A stretch of DNA of 7,955 nucleotides from Gammaproteobacteria bacterium (GCA_030632625.1 DAOVUK010000123.1:1-7955); one strand, 5' to 3'; shown: positions 1 through 7,353, counted from the first letter of the stretch. A program made the numbers and translations. The notes: generated from the sequence alone by a model not told the origin.

Positions 1-242
1 AGGCCTGAACTAATTTAATGGATGCATCAGGCACAGCAATTTCCATAAAGGCATTTCTTCCCTGAGATTCAATCCATTCAGTCAGTGAGGCATCAACTGG
101 GTTATTAGGCACTGAAAAGGGCAGTTTGGCAATAATCACATGCACGCAATATTCTCCTGGCAAATCAATACCTTCTGCAAAACTGTTGAGGCCCAGGATG
201 ACACTGCCGTTGCCTTTATCAATTTGTTTTTTGTGATCATTA
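1..242 (-). pseudogene. dinG: DinG-type ATP-dependent DNA helicase, internal fragment
   Basis: Read on the minus strand, this stretch encodes about 80 uninterrupted residues typical of the C-terminal helicase domain of DinG, an XPD-like superfamily 2 helicase that unwinds DNA 5'-3' and helps resolve R-loops and damaged forks. Visible landmarks are GLNSFAEGIDLPGEY (the motif V region), then AKLPFSVPNNPVDASL, EWIESQGRNAFMEI and VPDASIKLVQA. Motif VI (QxxGRxxR) would follow directly but lies beyond the left edge. The upstream part of the gene (Walker A, iron-sulfur cluster region, DEAH box) is absent: coding similarity stops near 242, where the adaptor fragment begins. There is no start codon or ribosome binding site, so this is a 5'-truncated remnant unless the junction is an assembly error. 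The family call is firm; whether the gene is truly broken in the genome is less sure. Confidence 0.82.
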
Positions 243-250
243 ATGATCAC
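233..250. repeat. 18-bp perfect palindrome at a gene-fragment junction
   Basis: GTGATCATTAATGATCAC equals its own reverse complement over all 18 bases; the pairing stops at the next base on each side (T232/C251). It covers the point where DinG-like coding sequence (to about 242) meets adaptor coding sequence (from 246). It could be a protein-binding dyad, a recombination scar, or a chance product of joining two sequences that each contained a GATC. Confidence 0.7.
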
Positions 251-842
251 CTTTTTTCAGTCCTTCATCTATCACCCAGTAGTGTTCATAAGCAACGCTC
301 TTTTTCACTATCTGCTGCCTGACCTTATTATCATTATCCACGATAATTAAAGTAGTGAGTTCAGTGACCTGTGCAGAAACCACAGCCCCTTTATGCACTT
401 TAGTTTTCTGAATAAAGCCGTCAAAAGGTGCCGTAATCTGCGCATATCCAAGATTCAGTTGAGCCTGCTCGATATCTGCTTTATCCTTATGAATCGCCGC
501 TGTAAATTCCTTTCGTCTGGTTGCGGTGGTATCGCGTTTCTCTTTGGAGATAGCTCCGCTTTTAACCAGTTTATTATAACGCCTGAGTTCCGTACTCCAG
601 AAGTTCAGAGTGGCCTGATCCTGATCAAGTTGTGCATTGGCGGCATCTAATGCTGCCTGATAAGGCAGCGGATCAATCTGATACAATAGATCACCCTTTT
701 TCACCAGGCTGCCTTCTTTAAACTGATGTTGCCCGATATAACCCGAAACCCGTGGTTTAATCAGTACTTTTTGAAATTCTCTCACTGTGCCCGGAAACTG
801 CATAGTGACTGTAATAGTCTGTTGTACGACTGGTGTAATCAC
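240..842 (-). pseudogene. RND efflux periplasmic adaptor (membrane fusion protein), truncated at both ends and internally deleted
   Basis: The product resembles AcrA/MexA/HlyD-type adaptors, which bridge an inner-membrane RND pump and an outer-membrane channel in the periplasm. In order, one sees the entry beta-strand (MQFPGTVREF), the first lipoyl half (VLIKPRVSGYI, then LVKKGDLLYQIDPLPYQAAL), an alpha-hairpin of about 70 residues, and the returning lipoyl strand (AQITAPFDGFI). The protein then jumps from VTELTTLI straight to VDNDNKVRQQIV, a C-terminal-domain sequence, so about 100 residues normally found here (rest of lipoyl domain, beta-barrel) are missing in frame. The N-terminal signal sequence is also missing; the nominal GTG start at 842 has no ribosome binding site and an in-frame TAA lies just upstream. 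The C-terminus is cut at GLKKGD, followed by H and TAA. A second copy at 7659-7955 keeps the normal tail. It is probably non-functional. Confidence 0.78.
246..443. repeat. Long direct repeat, left copy (adaptor gene)
   Basis: This block matches 7758-7955 at 197 of 198 positions in the same orientation, offset 7512 bp. The only difference seen is T344 versus C7856, which changes Ile to Val. Similarity begins abruptly at 246 (245 is G, 7757 is T). On the right it is limited by the end of the window, so the full repeat may be longer, up to the adaptor/channel junction near 842. Confidence 0.93.
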
Positions 843-862
843 AACTAGATCATGTTTTAATT

Positions 863-1540
863 ATGGGCTGTCGTGGTGAAAAAAGTAAAAAATTGATAGC
901 TGAGATTTTGGAAAATATGGAAGATGAGAGCAAAAAAGTAGTGCTTTGCTCAAGTACTTTGGAGGAAAATCCTTTTGATCCTGAAAAAGTTAAATATGTA
1001 AAAGGAGAACTTGCATCCGACGATGTGTTAAAACGTTCCTGTTGTGCACAGGCTGAAAAGATAATTGTGACCGGTGATGATGATAATCAAAGTTTTTTTG
1101 CCGCTTTTGCTATCCGCCAGATTAATACTCATGCGCACATGATTGTATTTATGAACAATGATGATCATACCAGTAAAATACACTGTTTGGCTGCTGATAA
1201 GCCTGAGTTAAACAGGGTAATTATCCCATCTTCTATTCACTTAATAGTGCAGGAAATTCAAGATCCTCAGTCAAGTCATGTATTACAGCAATTGATGGGA
1301 AGTTTACAGGGAGCTACATTATATCGTTTAGATGTTCCATCTCAACTGAGTAAAGAATATTTTTTTGAGGATTTATTTTATAATTTTAGAAAACATTATA
1401 ATATGACTATTCTGGCCATAAAAGAGAACCAGGAGATAGTCTCTAATCCAGCAATGGATATGAAAATAAGCGCCGGTATGTCTATTTTTTATATTGCTGA
1501 TAAACGTATTAAAGATATAAACTGGGATATGACTAATTAA
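863..1540 (+). CDS. RCK (TrkA-N/TrkA-C-like) regulatory part of a potassium channel, 5'-truncated
   Basis: The 225-residue product matches the cytoplasmic gating part of ligand-regulated K+ channels. A Rossmann-type RCK_N domain occupies roughly residues 1-115 (KVVLCSSTLEENPF, VKYVKGELASDDVL, IIVTGDDDNQSFFA, AFAIRQINTHAHMIVFMN). A linker with VQEIQDPQSSHVLQQL follows, then a C-terminal RCK_C-like part at about 140-220 (FRKHYNMTILAIKEN, SAGMSIFYIADKRI). The usual two membrane helices and selectivity filter (TVGYG-type) are absent. In-frame homology extends upstream of the ATG to about 848 (LDHVLIMG, the first Rossmann strand), where it meets the adaptor fragment; an in-frame TAA at 836-838 closes the frame. 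The first strand reads GCRGEKSKKL instead of the canonical GxGxxG nucleotide loop. No ribosome binding site precedes 863, so this is most likely a decapitated channel gene. A free-standing RCK protein is the less likely alternative. Its last 8 bases overlap the convergent AraC gene. Confidence 0.72.
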   Translation: MGCRGEKSKKLIAEILENMEDESKKVVLCSSTLEENPFDPEKVKYVKGELASDDVLKRSCCAQAEKIIVTGDDDNQSFFAAFAIRQINTHAHMIVFMNNDDHTSKIHCLAADKPELNRVIIPSSIHLIVQEIQDPQSSHVLQQLMGSLQGATLYRLDVPSQLSKEYFFEDLFYNFRKHYNMTILAIKENQEIVSNPAMDMKISAGMSIFYIADKRIKDINWDMTN

Positions 1541-2543
1541 TCTCTTCTTGTCTGATGATACATGACTCTTTGATGTTTTCTTCCCGGAAACAAGAAGTTT
1601 TGAGTGTCAGCGAGGGGTTTTGTCCAAACAATTCGGTATAGTAACCGGAGAATCGTCCCATATGGGTAAAGCCCCATCTATATGCAATTTTCATCACTGT
1701 ACTTTGCTCCGGATTACTATTTATCAGTTCCTGGTGAATGAGATTAAGTTTAAGCAGGCGTATAAACTGCTTCGGTGTAAACCCAAAGAGTGACTTAAAG
1801 CTGTTTTGCAGAGTCTGCTTACTGACTTGATGCTGCTTAGCCAGAGAGCTTATGCTGATATTACCATCCATATGATGAAAAACCTGATCACGAATTTTCA
1901 ACGCTGTATTCTCACCGGCTGTCAGTTTGGGTATTGTTGGCGTTTGTTCTGAAAGAAGTTTCATTATTACCCCAAGTATCTCATCCTCTGCCCCTTGAAA
2001 ACTTTGTGCATCCTTCTTCTGCCCGGAGGAATTGATGAAGCGTTTCAAAATCTCATGCAGTGTTGATGTAAAGCCTGAATCCGTATCATAGATATGGTGA
2101 TTAATAATTTTAGTCAGCTTGGCTAGTAGTGGACCCAGACTACTTTTTCTTATGCTTACTGCAGTAAATTCAATCGCACTATTGTTAATGAAATTATGAG
2201 CATCACGGTCATCAAAAAAGATAATATCTCCTGTTTGAAGTTTCATAGGACCTAAACAAGCTTTATCTGCACAGAATTCTAACACCATGATAACAAAAGA
2301 GTCTTTTGATGCGCTGGGTGTGAGCATCATTCCCCCGGCCCTGCTTACATGGTTAATCTGCATTGAATTAAGATCTAAAACCTGGCGTTGTCCATTCAGG
2401 CCGTTGGGCTTCAGCTGATAAATACAGTTGTATTCCCAATTAAGTACATTTTGGGTTGCCGCTTCAACATTATCCCAGTACTGTTCATAAAAGTGTCCCG
2501 GAGAAAGTATTAAGGGATTCGTATTAAGTTTTGGTTTTATCAT
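1533..2543 (-). CDS. AraC-family transcriptional regulator
   Basis: A 336-residue protein with the standard AraC/XylS layout. The N-terminal half (about 30-160) resembles the cupin-like effector/dimerisation domain (AraC_binding_2 type; LQTGDIIFFDDRDAHNF lies in it). The C-terminal 110 residues form the double helix-turn-helix DNA-binding domain: first helix pair around ISISSLAKQHQVSKQTLQNS, then FGFTPKQFIRLLKLNLIHQ, and the second pair around VMKIAYRWGFTHMGRFSG followed by LFGQNPSLTL. The WGF-x-H-x-GRF signature resembles EutR-like and related one-component activators. Length is usual for the family and no residue is obviously missing. The ATG at 2541-2543 is preceded only by a weak GAAG-like site. 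The gene is divergent from the mechanosensitive channel gene, so it may control itself or that gene, but the effector cannot be read from sequence. Its 3' end overlaps the RCK gene by 8 bp in convergent orientation. Confidence 0.9.
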   Translation of the reverse strand: MIKPKLNTNPLILSPGHFYEQYWDNVEAATQNVLNWEYNCIYQLKPNGLNGQRQVLDLNSMQINHVSRAGGMMLTPSASKDSFVIMVLEFCADKACLGPMKLQTGDIIFFDDRDAHNFINNSAIEFTAVSIRKSSLGPLLAKLTKIINHHIYDTDSGFTSTLHEILKRFINSSGQKKDAQSFQGAEDEILGVIMKLLSEQTPTIPKLTAGENTALKIRDQVFHHMDGNISISSLAKQHQVSKQTLQNSFKSLFGFTPKQFIRLLKLNLIHQELINSNPEQSTVMKIAYRWGFTHMGRFSGYYTELFGQNPSLTLKTSCFREENIKESCIIRQEEIN

Positions 2544-2655
2544 GTCTTCATTCTATCACTTTTTTTGTTTTTTCGGATAGACGGCAGAGAATCTCTACAT
2601 TAAAATATTTTTTTGATTTTGAACCATTGCATAATATATAAATAAAGAAACTTTG
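2544..2655. promoter_or_regulatory. Divergent control region between AraC regulator and mechanosensitive channel
   Basis: This 112-bp AT-rich spacer must hold the start signals for both divergent genes. A possible sigma70-type promoter toward the channel is TTGATT (2613-2618), 16 bp, TATATA (2635-2640); it would leave a very short leader, so it is tentative. A small perfect dyad AGAGA-A-TCTCT lies at 2586-2596, between the two genes, where an operator could sit. AraC-family sites are usually direct rather than inverted repeats, so a link to the neighbouring regulator is only a guess. Confidence 0.4.
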
Positions 2656-5600
2656 ATGAACTATAAAAGAATTCCGCTGACAAATTTTAGTCTTATTTTT
2701 TTACTGGGCTTTTTCTGCTTTTCCAATCCTGTATTTTCTGAGGAATCATTAGACACAGTCAGTGAAAAAAAGATTGAAAACAAAATCAAGGTGGTGCAAA
2801 AGTCAAAAAATATAGATGAAGAATCTAAAATTTCATTAGCAGAAAATTATGAAAAAACACTGTCTTATCTTGAATTAATAAAAGAAACTGATAAAAGAAT
2901 TCAATTTTATACCAATATTCAGCTTGGTGCACTGGAAAAAATAAAATTATTAAGCATAGAAATTAACAAACAAAACAATAAAACAAAAACAATTCAGCCA
3001 GATGATGAGATTGTATTAGACAATATAAAAGAAATTCCTATTACCGAACTTGAACAGCAATTAGAATCAGAGCTAATTCAACATGATTCAATTACAACAA
3101 AAAATACAGATGTAAGTCAATCTCTTGCTCTTGTATCAGAGAGTTTGCCTGTCATTAGAAAAGAATTGATTGAAACCAATACGTTATTAGAAAAAAAGTT
3201 GGAGTATAAAAAATTTATTCCAAAGGATTTATCCTCAACAAAAAGACAGTCACTGGAATGGCGTACAGATACCCATATTGGATTGCTGCGTCGCCAGATA
3301 GAAAAATTAAATAAACAATTACATAGCCAGCCTATACGATTAAAATTATTACAATTTGAAAAACAATTATCTGACAATCATTTAATGTTTTCTGAACGCC
3401 AGTTAAATTTATTAAAAAATGAAATAAACTTAAAGCGTGAATTAGAAAGTAAAAAAACACAGGCCCTGATATGGGCTGAGCAAATTAAAGCAAAGGGAAA
3501 GCATTTATTAATACAATCAATGGCAGATAATAATGCCGAATTGAATAATGAAATTAACAAGAGCTTAAAATATCTTAGTGAACTGGAATCTCAGGATGAT
3601 GAAGTCAATAAAGAAACCAAAAAACTTAAATTACAACAAGCCAATACTATAAAGAAACTTGAACTTTCCGGTTCGAATCAAATTCTTGGACAGGTGCTGT
3701 ATGAACAAAAAAAGTCACTGCCTAACCGACAAAGATACAAAGAAGATATAATAAGAAGACAAGACCTTATTGCTCAATTAGGTTTAGCGCAAATAAAATA
3801 TGAGGAAGAATTAGGTAAAATAAAAAATAAAGAGGATTACATTACTCATTTGTTCTCTGAAATACCACCTTATGTTCAGACAACAATATATGATGATTTA
3901 ATGGAGTTAATAGAAACGCGCCATGTTTTATTAGATAAAGCGATTAAAATTGATGCACTGTATCTTAAGGTGATTGGTGATATTGACTATGCAGAGAAAC
4001 TTTTTTTAAATGTTGTTGATGAATATTATAACTTACTGGATGAACGCTTATTCTGGATGCGCAGTGCTGCTGTATTCAATTGGCAAAATATAAAAAATAT
4101 TCCTGAAGAGATGATGTTTTTTTTAAAACCTGCTAAATGGTCTTTATTTATTAATGACTTTATAAAAATAGTGGATAGTTCATTTTATATTCTGGTATTA
4201 TTTATGGTGATTTTATTCTTGTTAAAAAGAAACAATATTATCAATTTATTAATGAATACGGGAGCAAAAACAAAACGCATCAGTGAAGATAAATTATCGC
4301 ATACATTTAAAGCCATTTTTTATACATTATTGTTAGCAATACCTCTGCCTATTATACTCTATGTAACCAGTTGGCAGCTTTCCCTTCTTCCAGAAGCTTC
4401 TGAGTTTACTTATTCTATTTCTTTTGCTATGAATTTTATTGCCTTTCCCTTATTTTATTTACAAACGTTCCGTTATCTCTGTTTTCCCGGAGGCGTAGCA
4501 GAAATTCATTTTAAATGGGCAAACAATATTGTTATCGGATTAAGACATGAAATGCGGCGTTTGATAGTTACTTTTTTACCGATTATTTTTATTACTGCAT
4601 TATTACTTTCCAAAGGTGAATCCTCTGTTAATGGCGGTCTGGGACGATTATCTTTATTACTCACATTATTTCTTTTTGCACTCTTATTTTATCGATTAAT
4701 TAAACCAAAAACAGGCTTGCTTAGTTCTGCTGCTGCACATGATAACAATAGCTTTTTTGCAAGAACTCAATTTTTGTGGTTCGTAATTTCTTTGATAAGT
4801 ATTATTGCTCTTTCCGGACTGATAGTGATTGGTTATGTGTATACGGCAACACAAATGACGGTCAACTTGATTGACACTGTATGGCTGATATTTGCCATTG
4901 TACTCCTGCAGCAAATTTCTGTACGTTGGCTATTATTAACACAACGTAAATATGCGCTGACACAAGCTTACGAAAGACGAAAAGAATTACTTAAGAAAAA
5001 ATCCATACCTGATGATACAGAAGAGAATACTCAGACACCTGCCATTGAGCTTGAAGAGCCTGAAGTTGATATAGCTTCATTAAGTGAAGATTCCCTGCAA
5101 TTATTAAATGTCGTTTTGTTCGTTTTTTCTGTTTCTATGCTGAGCATTATCTGGACAGAGATTTTACCTGCACTATCTATTTTCAATACAGTTAATTTAT
5201 GGCACCATGTAGAAATTGTTGATGGTGTAGAACAAATGTTACCTGTTACTTTATCAGATATAGCTCTGGCAATCTTCATATTAGTTTTAACCATTGTGGG
5301 TGCTAAACGGCTGCCTGCTATTATTGATATATTATTATTACAAAATTCTTCAATCAGTAAAGGTAATCTTTATACCATTACAACCCTGGTTAATTATACG
5401 ATTGTGGGCATTGGATTATTTACCATTTTTAATCTGCTCGGTGCTGAATGGGTTAAACTGCAATGGCTGTTTGCAGCCTTGAGTGTTGGTATTGGTTTTG
5501 GACTGCAGGAAATTGTTGCTAATTTTATCAGTGGCATTATTATCTTATTTGAGCGTCCTATTCGGGTTGGAGATTATGTCAGCGTCGGTGAGAATGAAGG

Positions 5601-6048
5601 TATTGTGAGTAAGATACGCATTCGGGCAACAACCATTTTGACCATCGATAGAAAAGAGTTATTAGTCCCTAATAAAGAATTTATTACCGGTCAGCTATTA
5701 AACTGGTCACTTTCTGATTCCACGGCAAGAATAATTATTCCTATTGGTGTCGCTTATGGCAGTGATATTAACCTGGCCACAAAAATACTTTTTCAAGTTG
5801 CTAAAGAAAATGAGAAAGTATTGCATGATCCAGTACCACAAGTTTTATTTTACAGTTTTGGTGATAATTCACTGGATTTGCAACTACGCTGTTTTATTGG
5901 TGATGTTGATTATCGTTTGAGTGTAGTAAGTGAGCTCAATAAAGCTATTAACGAAAAGTTTAATGCGGCTGATATTAATATTTCTTTCCCGCAAAGAGAT
6001 GTTCATCTGGATGTTAAACATCCGATAGATATTGTGTTAAGCCGATAA
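2656..6048 (+). CDS. Large MscK/MscM-type mechanosensitive ion channel (MscS superfamily)
   Basis: A 1130-residue inner-membrane channel, close to the length of E. coli MscK (1120) and MscM. Residues 1-28 form a signal peptide with likely cleavage after VFS. Residues 30-470 are a periplasmic, Glu/Lys/Gln-rich coiled-coil region of the MscS_porin type. About eight to ten hydrophobic helices span roughly 495-900, with a charged loop at about 770-815. The MscS core follows: pore helix TM3 at about 937-968 (SVGIGFGLQEIVANFISG, then ILFERPIRVGD), beta-domain with RATTILTIDRKELLVPNKEF, and the alpha-beta vestibule ending in DINISFPQRDVHLD. Such channels open under membrane tension in hypo-osmotic shock; MscK gating also responds to external K+. 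TTG at 2653 abuts the ATG at 2656; I chose ATG, with AAAGAA at 2644-2649 as a weak ribosome binding site. It is probably the first gene of a two-gene operon. MscK-like versus MscM-like cannot be settled by eye. Confidence 0.93.
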   Translation: MNYKRIPLTNFSLIFLLGFFCFSNPVFSEESLDTVSEKKIENKIKVVQKSKNIDEESKISLAENYEKTLSYLELIKETDKRIQFYTNIQLGALEKIKLLSIEINKQNNKTKTIQPDDEIVLDNIKEIPITELEQQLESELIQHDSITTKNTDVSQSLALVSESLPVIRKELIETNTLLEKKLEYKKFIPKDLSSTKRQSLEWRTDTHIGLLRRQIEKLNKQLHSQPIRLKLLQFEKQLSDNHLMFSERQLNLLKNEINLKRELESKKTQALIWAEQIKAKGKHLLIQSMADNNAELNNEINKSLKYLSELESQDDEVNKETKKLKLQQANTIKKLELSGSNQILGQVLYEQKKSLPNRQRYKEDIIRRQDLIAQLGLAQIKYEEELGKIKNKEDYITHLFSEIPPYVQTTIYDDLMELIETRHVLLDKAIKIDALYLKVIGDIDYAEKLFLNVVDEYYNLLDERLFWMRSAAVFNWQNIKNIPEEMMFFLKPAKWSLFINDFIKIVDSSFYILVLFMVILFLLKRNNIINLLMNTGAKTKRISEDKLSHTFKAIFYTLLLAIPLPIILYVTSWQLSLLPEASEFTYSISFAMNFIAFPLFYLQTFRYLCFPGGVAEIHFKWANNIVIGLRHEMRRLIVTFLPIIFITALLLSKGESSVNGGLGRLSLLLTLFLFALLFYRLIKPKTGLLSSAAAHDNNSFFARTQFLWFVISLISIIALSGLIVIGYVYTATQMTVNLIDTVWLIFAIVLLQQISVRWLLLTQRKYALTQAYERRKELLKKKSIPDDTEENTQTPAIELEEPEVDIASLSEDSLQLLNVVLFVFSVSMLSIIWTEILPALSIFNTVNLWHHVEIVDGVEQMLPVTLSDIALAIFILVLTIVGAKRLPAIIDILLLQNSSISKGNLYTITTLVNYTIVGIGLFTIFNLLGAEWVKLQWLFAALSVGIGFGLQEIVANFISGIIILFERPIRVGDYVSVGENEGIVSKIRIRATTILTIDRKELLVPNKEFITGQLLNWSLSDSTARIIIPIGVAYGSDINLATKILFQVAKENEKVLHDPVPQVLFYSFGDNSLDLQLRCFIGDVDYRLSVVSELNKAINEKFNAADINISFPQRDVHLDVKHPIDIVLSR

Positions 6049-6083
6049 CTTTTTATTTAAAACGAAATTTATTATTATTTTCT

Positions 6084-6089
6084 AGAGGT
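6084..6089 (+). promoter_or_regulatory. Ribosome binding site of the lipoprotein gene
   Basis: AGAGGT lies 8 bp before a GTG codon at 6098-6100. The start decision rests on it: no ATG occurs at the head of this frame, and starting at GTG gives the positively charged n-region (MLKKISS) of a proper lipoprotein signal. Confidence 0.65.
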
Positions 6090-6097
6090 ATTTTCCA

Positions 6098-7171
6098 GTG
6101 TTAAAGAAAATCAGTTCTTTTATTTTTATTTCCCTTGTTTTAGGTTTGACGGCTTGTACAAGCATTGGACCTTCAGCTATAAAAAGTACTCGGGGCGACT
6201 ACAATATTGCACTGCAGCAGACTAATAACGAACAACTGCTGCTTAATATCGTGCGTCTTAAGTATCGTGATAATCCTACATTTCTTAAATTAACCAGTGT
6301 CACTACAAGCTTTACCTTCCAGGCAGAAGCTAATTCTGACACTGCATTTGTAAGCGGAACGGATCCGGTTGCTTTTGGGGCGAATATCACTTATGCCGAT
6401 AAACCAACAGTTACCTATACACCACTTCAGGGAGACAAATTTGTTACTCAGATTATGTCACCGTTTAAATTAAATACACTGGCACTATTATATCATTCCG
6501 GGTGGTCGGTAGAACGAATTCTGGCTCTTACTGCTCAAAATATTAACAATCTGAAGAATGCACCCTCAGCTTCTGGCCCCACACCTGAACGCAAACCTGA
6601 ATTCGAGAAATTTAAGGAAACAATCATTCTTATGCGTGAGCTGCAAATGGAAGGTATATTGTATCTGGGGGCTGGTGAAAATGCGACCAATTCACTGGTG
6701 TTGTATATAAAACCCAAAGCTAAGAATGATCCTCGAGTGAAAAAGCTGCAAACACTATTGGGTCTGAAAGGAAACAAGTCGCTTTACCCTATAGCTGTTG
6801 GCTTAATAGCACAATCAAATAGCATTTCTATCAATACCCGATCATTGATTGGGGTGCTTTTCTATGTTTCACAAGCGGTGGAAGTGCCTGAAAGGGATAT
6901 TGCAGCGGGACGAGTAACGCGTACATTGGATGATGAGGGTAATGTATTTAACTGGTCGCAGATGCTGGGCAAACTGATACGTATTCGCTCCAGTATGGAA
7001 CGTCCGAAGAATGCTTCTGTGGTAATTCGCTATCGTGATGCCTGGTTTTATATAGATGACAGTGACTTGTCCAGTAAGTCCACATTTGCATTACTTACAC
7101 AATTGTCTGCGTTGTCTGCAAGTGGAGTAAAGAGTGAAGCACCAGTATTAACCTTACCCATAGGAAACTGA
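6098..7171 (+). CDS. Conserved outer-membrane lipoprotein of unknown function
   Basis: A 357-residue protein with a clear type II signal peptide: MLKK, a hydrophobic stretch, and the lipobox LTAC with the lipidated cysteine at residue 20. Residue +2 is Thr, not Asp, which predicts Lol transport to the outer membrane. The mature part opens with SIGPSAIKSTRGDYNIALQQ and NEQLLLNIVRLKYRDNPTFL. I recognise this pattern from a widespread, uncharacterised proteobacterial lipoprotein family (compare the TSVGP...DYN...LLNIVKLRY...P.FL arrangement), which also carries a TYTPLQGDKF-like segment and a SGWSVERIL-like segment. No catalytic motif or repeat is seen. It starts 49 bp after the channel stop codon, in the same direction and with no terminator between, so co-transcription is likely; a structural partnership with the channel is only inference. 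The GTG start is unusual but well supported. No clear terminator hairpin lies directly behind the TGA; the palindromic elements from 7185 onward may serve. Confidence 0.85.
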   Translation: MLKKISSFIFISLVLGLTACTSIGPSAIKSTRGDYNIALQQTNNEQLLLNIVRLKYRDNPTFLKLTSVTTSFTFQAEANSDTAFVSGTDPVAFGANITYADKPTVTYTPLQGDKFVTQIMSPFKLNTLALLYHSGWSVERILALTAQNINNLKNAPSASGPTPERKPEFEKFKETIILMRELQMEGILYLGAGENATNSLVLYIKPKAKNDPRVKKLQTLLGLKGNKSLYPIAVGLIAQSNSISINTRSLIGVLFYVSQAVEVPERDIAAGRVTRTLDDEGNVFNWSQMLGKLIRIRSSMERPKNASVVIRYRDAWFYIDDSDLSSKSTFALLTQLSALSASGVKSEAPVLTLPIGN

Positions 7172-7204
7172 GTAGGCTATCTAAGTGTTCATCTGTTTAT
7201 TCAT

Positions 7205-7212
7205 CTTTTAGT
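7205..7212. repeat. 8-bp target site duplication, left
   Basis: CTTTTAGT directly precedes the left inverted end of the inner MITE and is repeated exactly at 7354-7361 behind its right end. Confidence 0.85.
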
Positions 7213-7353
7213 GTAACTATTCAGCGTATTCATCTTTTACTCAATTTCGTCGTTATTTTTGTGTTCAAAATGGTCACATATTTGTATATGCTCACATTCT
7301 TCACACAAAAATGCCTAGAACTTGAGCAAAATCTAAACACGCTGAATAGTTAC
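7213..7353. mobile_element. 141-bp IS66-like MITE
   Basis: The element begins with GTAACTATTCAGCGT (7213-7227) and ends with its perfect reverse complement (7339-7353). Identical 8-bp copies of CTTTTAGT flank it, so insertion by a transposase is well supported. Ends starting with GTAA and 8-bp target duplications are both hallmarks of the IS66 family, which makes that family the likely source of the transposase acting in trans. Beyond the 15-bp ends, the two arms remain roughly four-fifths identical as inverted copies for about 60 bp (for example ATTTTTGTGT in both arms), so nearly the whole element can fold into one long hairpin. There is no open reading frame. Placed behind the lipoprotein gene, its transcript could act as a terminator or stabilise the 3' end. 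Confidence 0.85.

Noticed and set aside
140..650. Short plus-strand open frames opposite the DinG and adaptor fragments
   Set aside because: They are the complementary shadows of clearly homologous minus-strand coding sequence and resemble no known protein.
235..851. GATC at both ends of the left adaptor fragment as proof of a restriction-ligation chimera
   Set aside because: The right copy reads TATC at the matching place, so the site is not native to the adaptor gene, and several other GATC sites occur inside the fragment. A chimera stays possible but is not shown by this.
2653..2655. TTG as start codon of the mechanosensitive channel
   Set aside because: An ATG follows immediately at 2656, gives the same signal peptide and has slightly better spacing to AAAGAA.
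3117..5482. Open frames of 60-87 codons on either strand inside the channel gene
   Set aside because: The channel frame covers the region with recognisable domains throughout; these frames have no ribosome binding sites or recognisable domains.
6199..6777. Minus-strand open frames inside the lipoprotein gene
   Set aside because: They are shadow frames of the well-supported plus-strand lipoprotein.
7213..7353. The long hairpin read as a structured small RNA or riboswitch
   Set aside because: Perfect terminal inverted repeats and the 8-bp target duplication explain it fully as a mobile element; any RNA role would be secondary.
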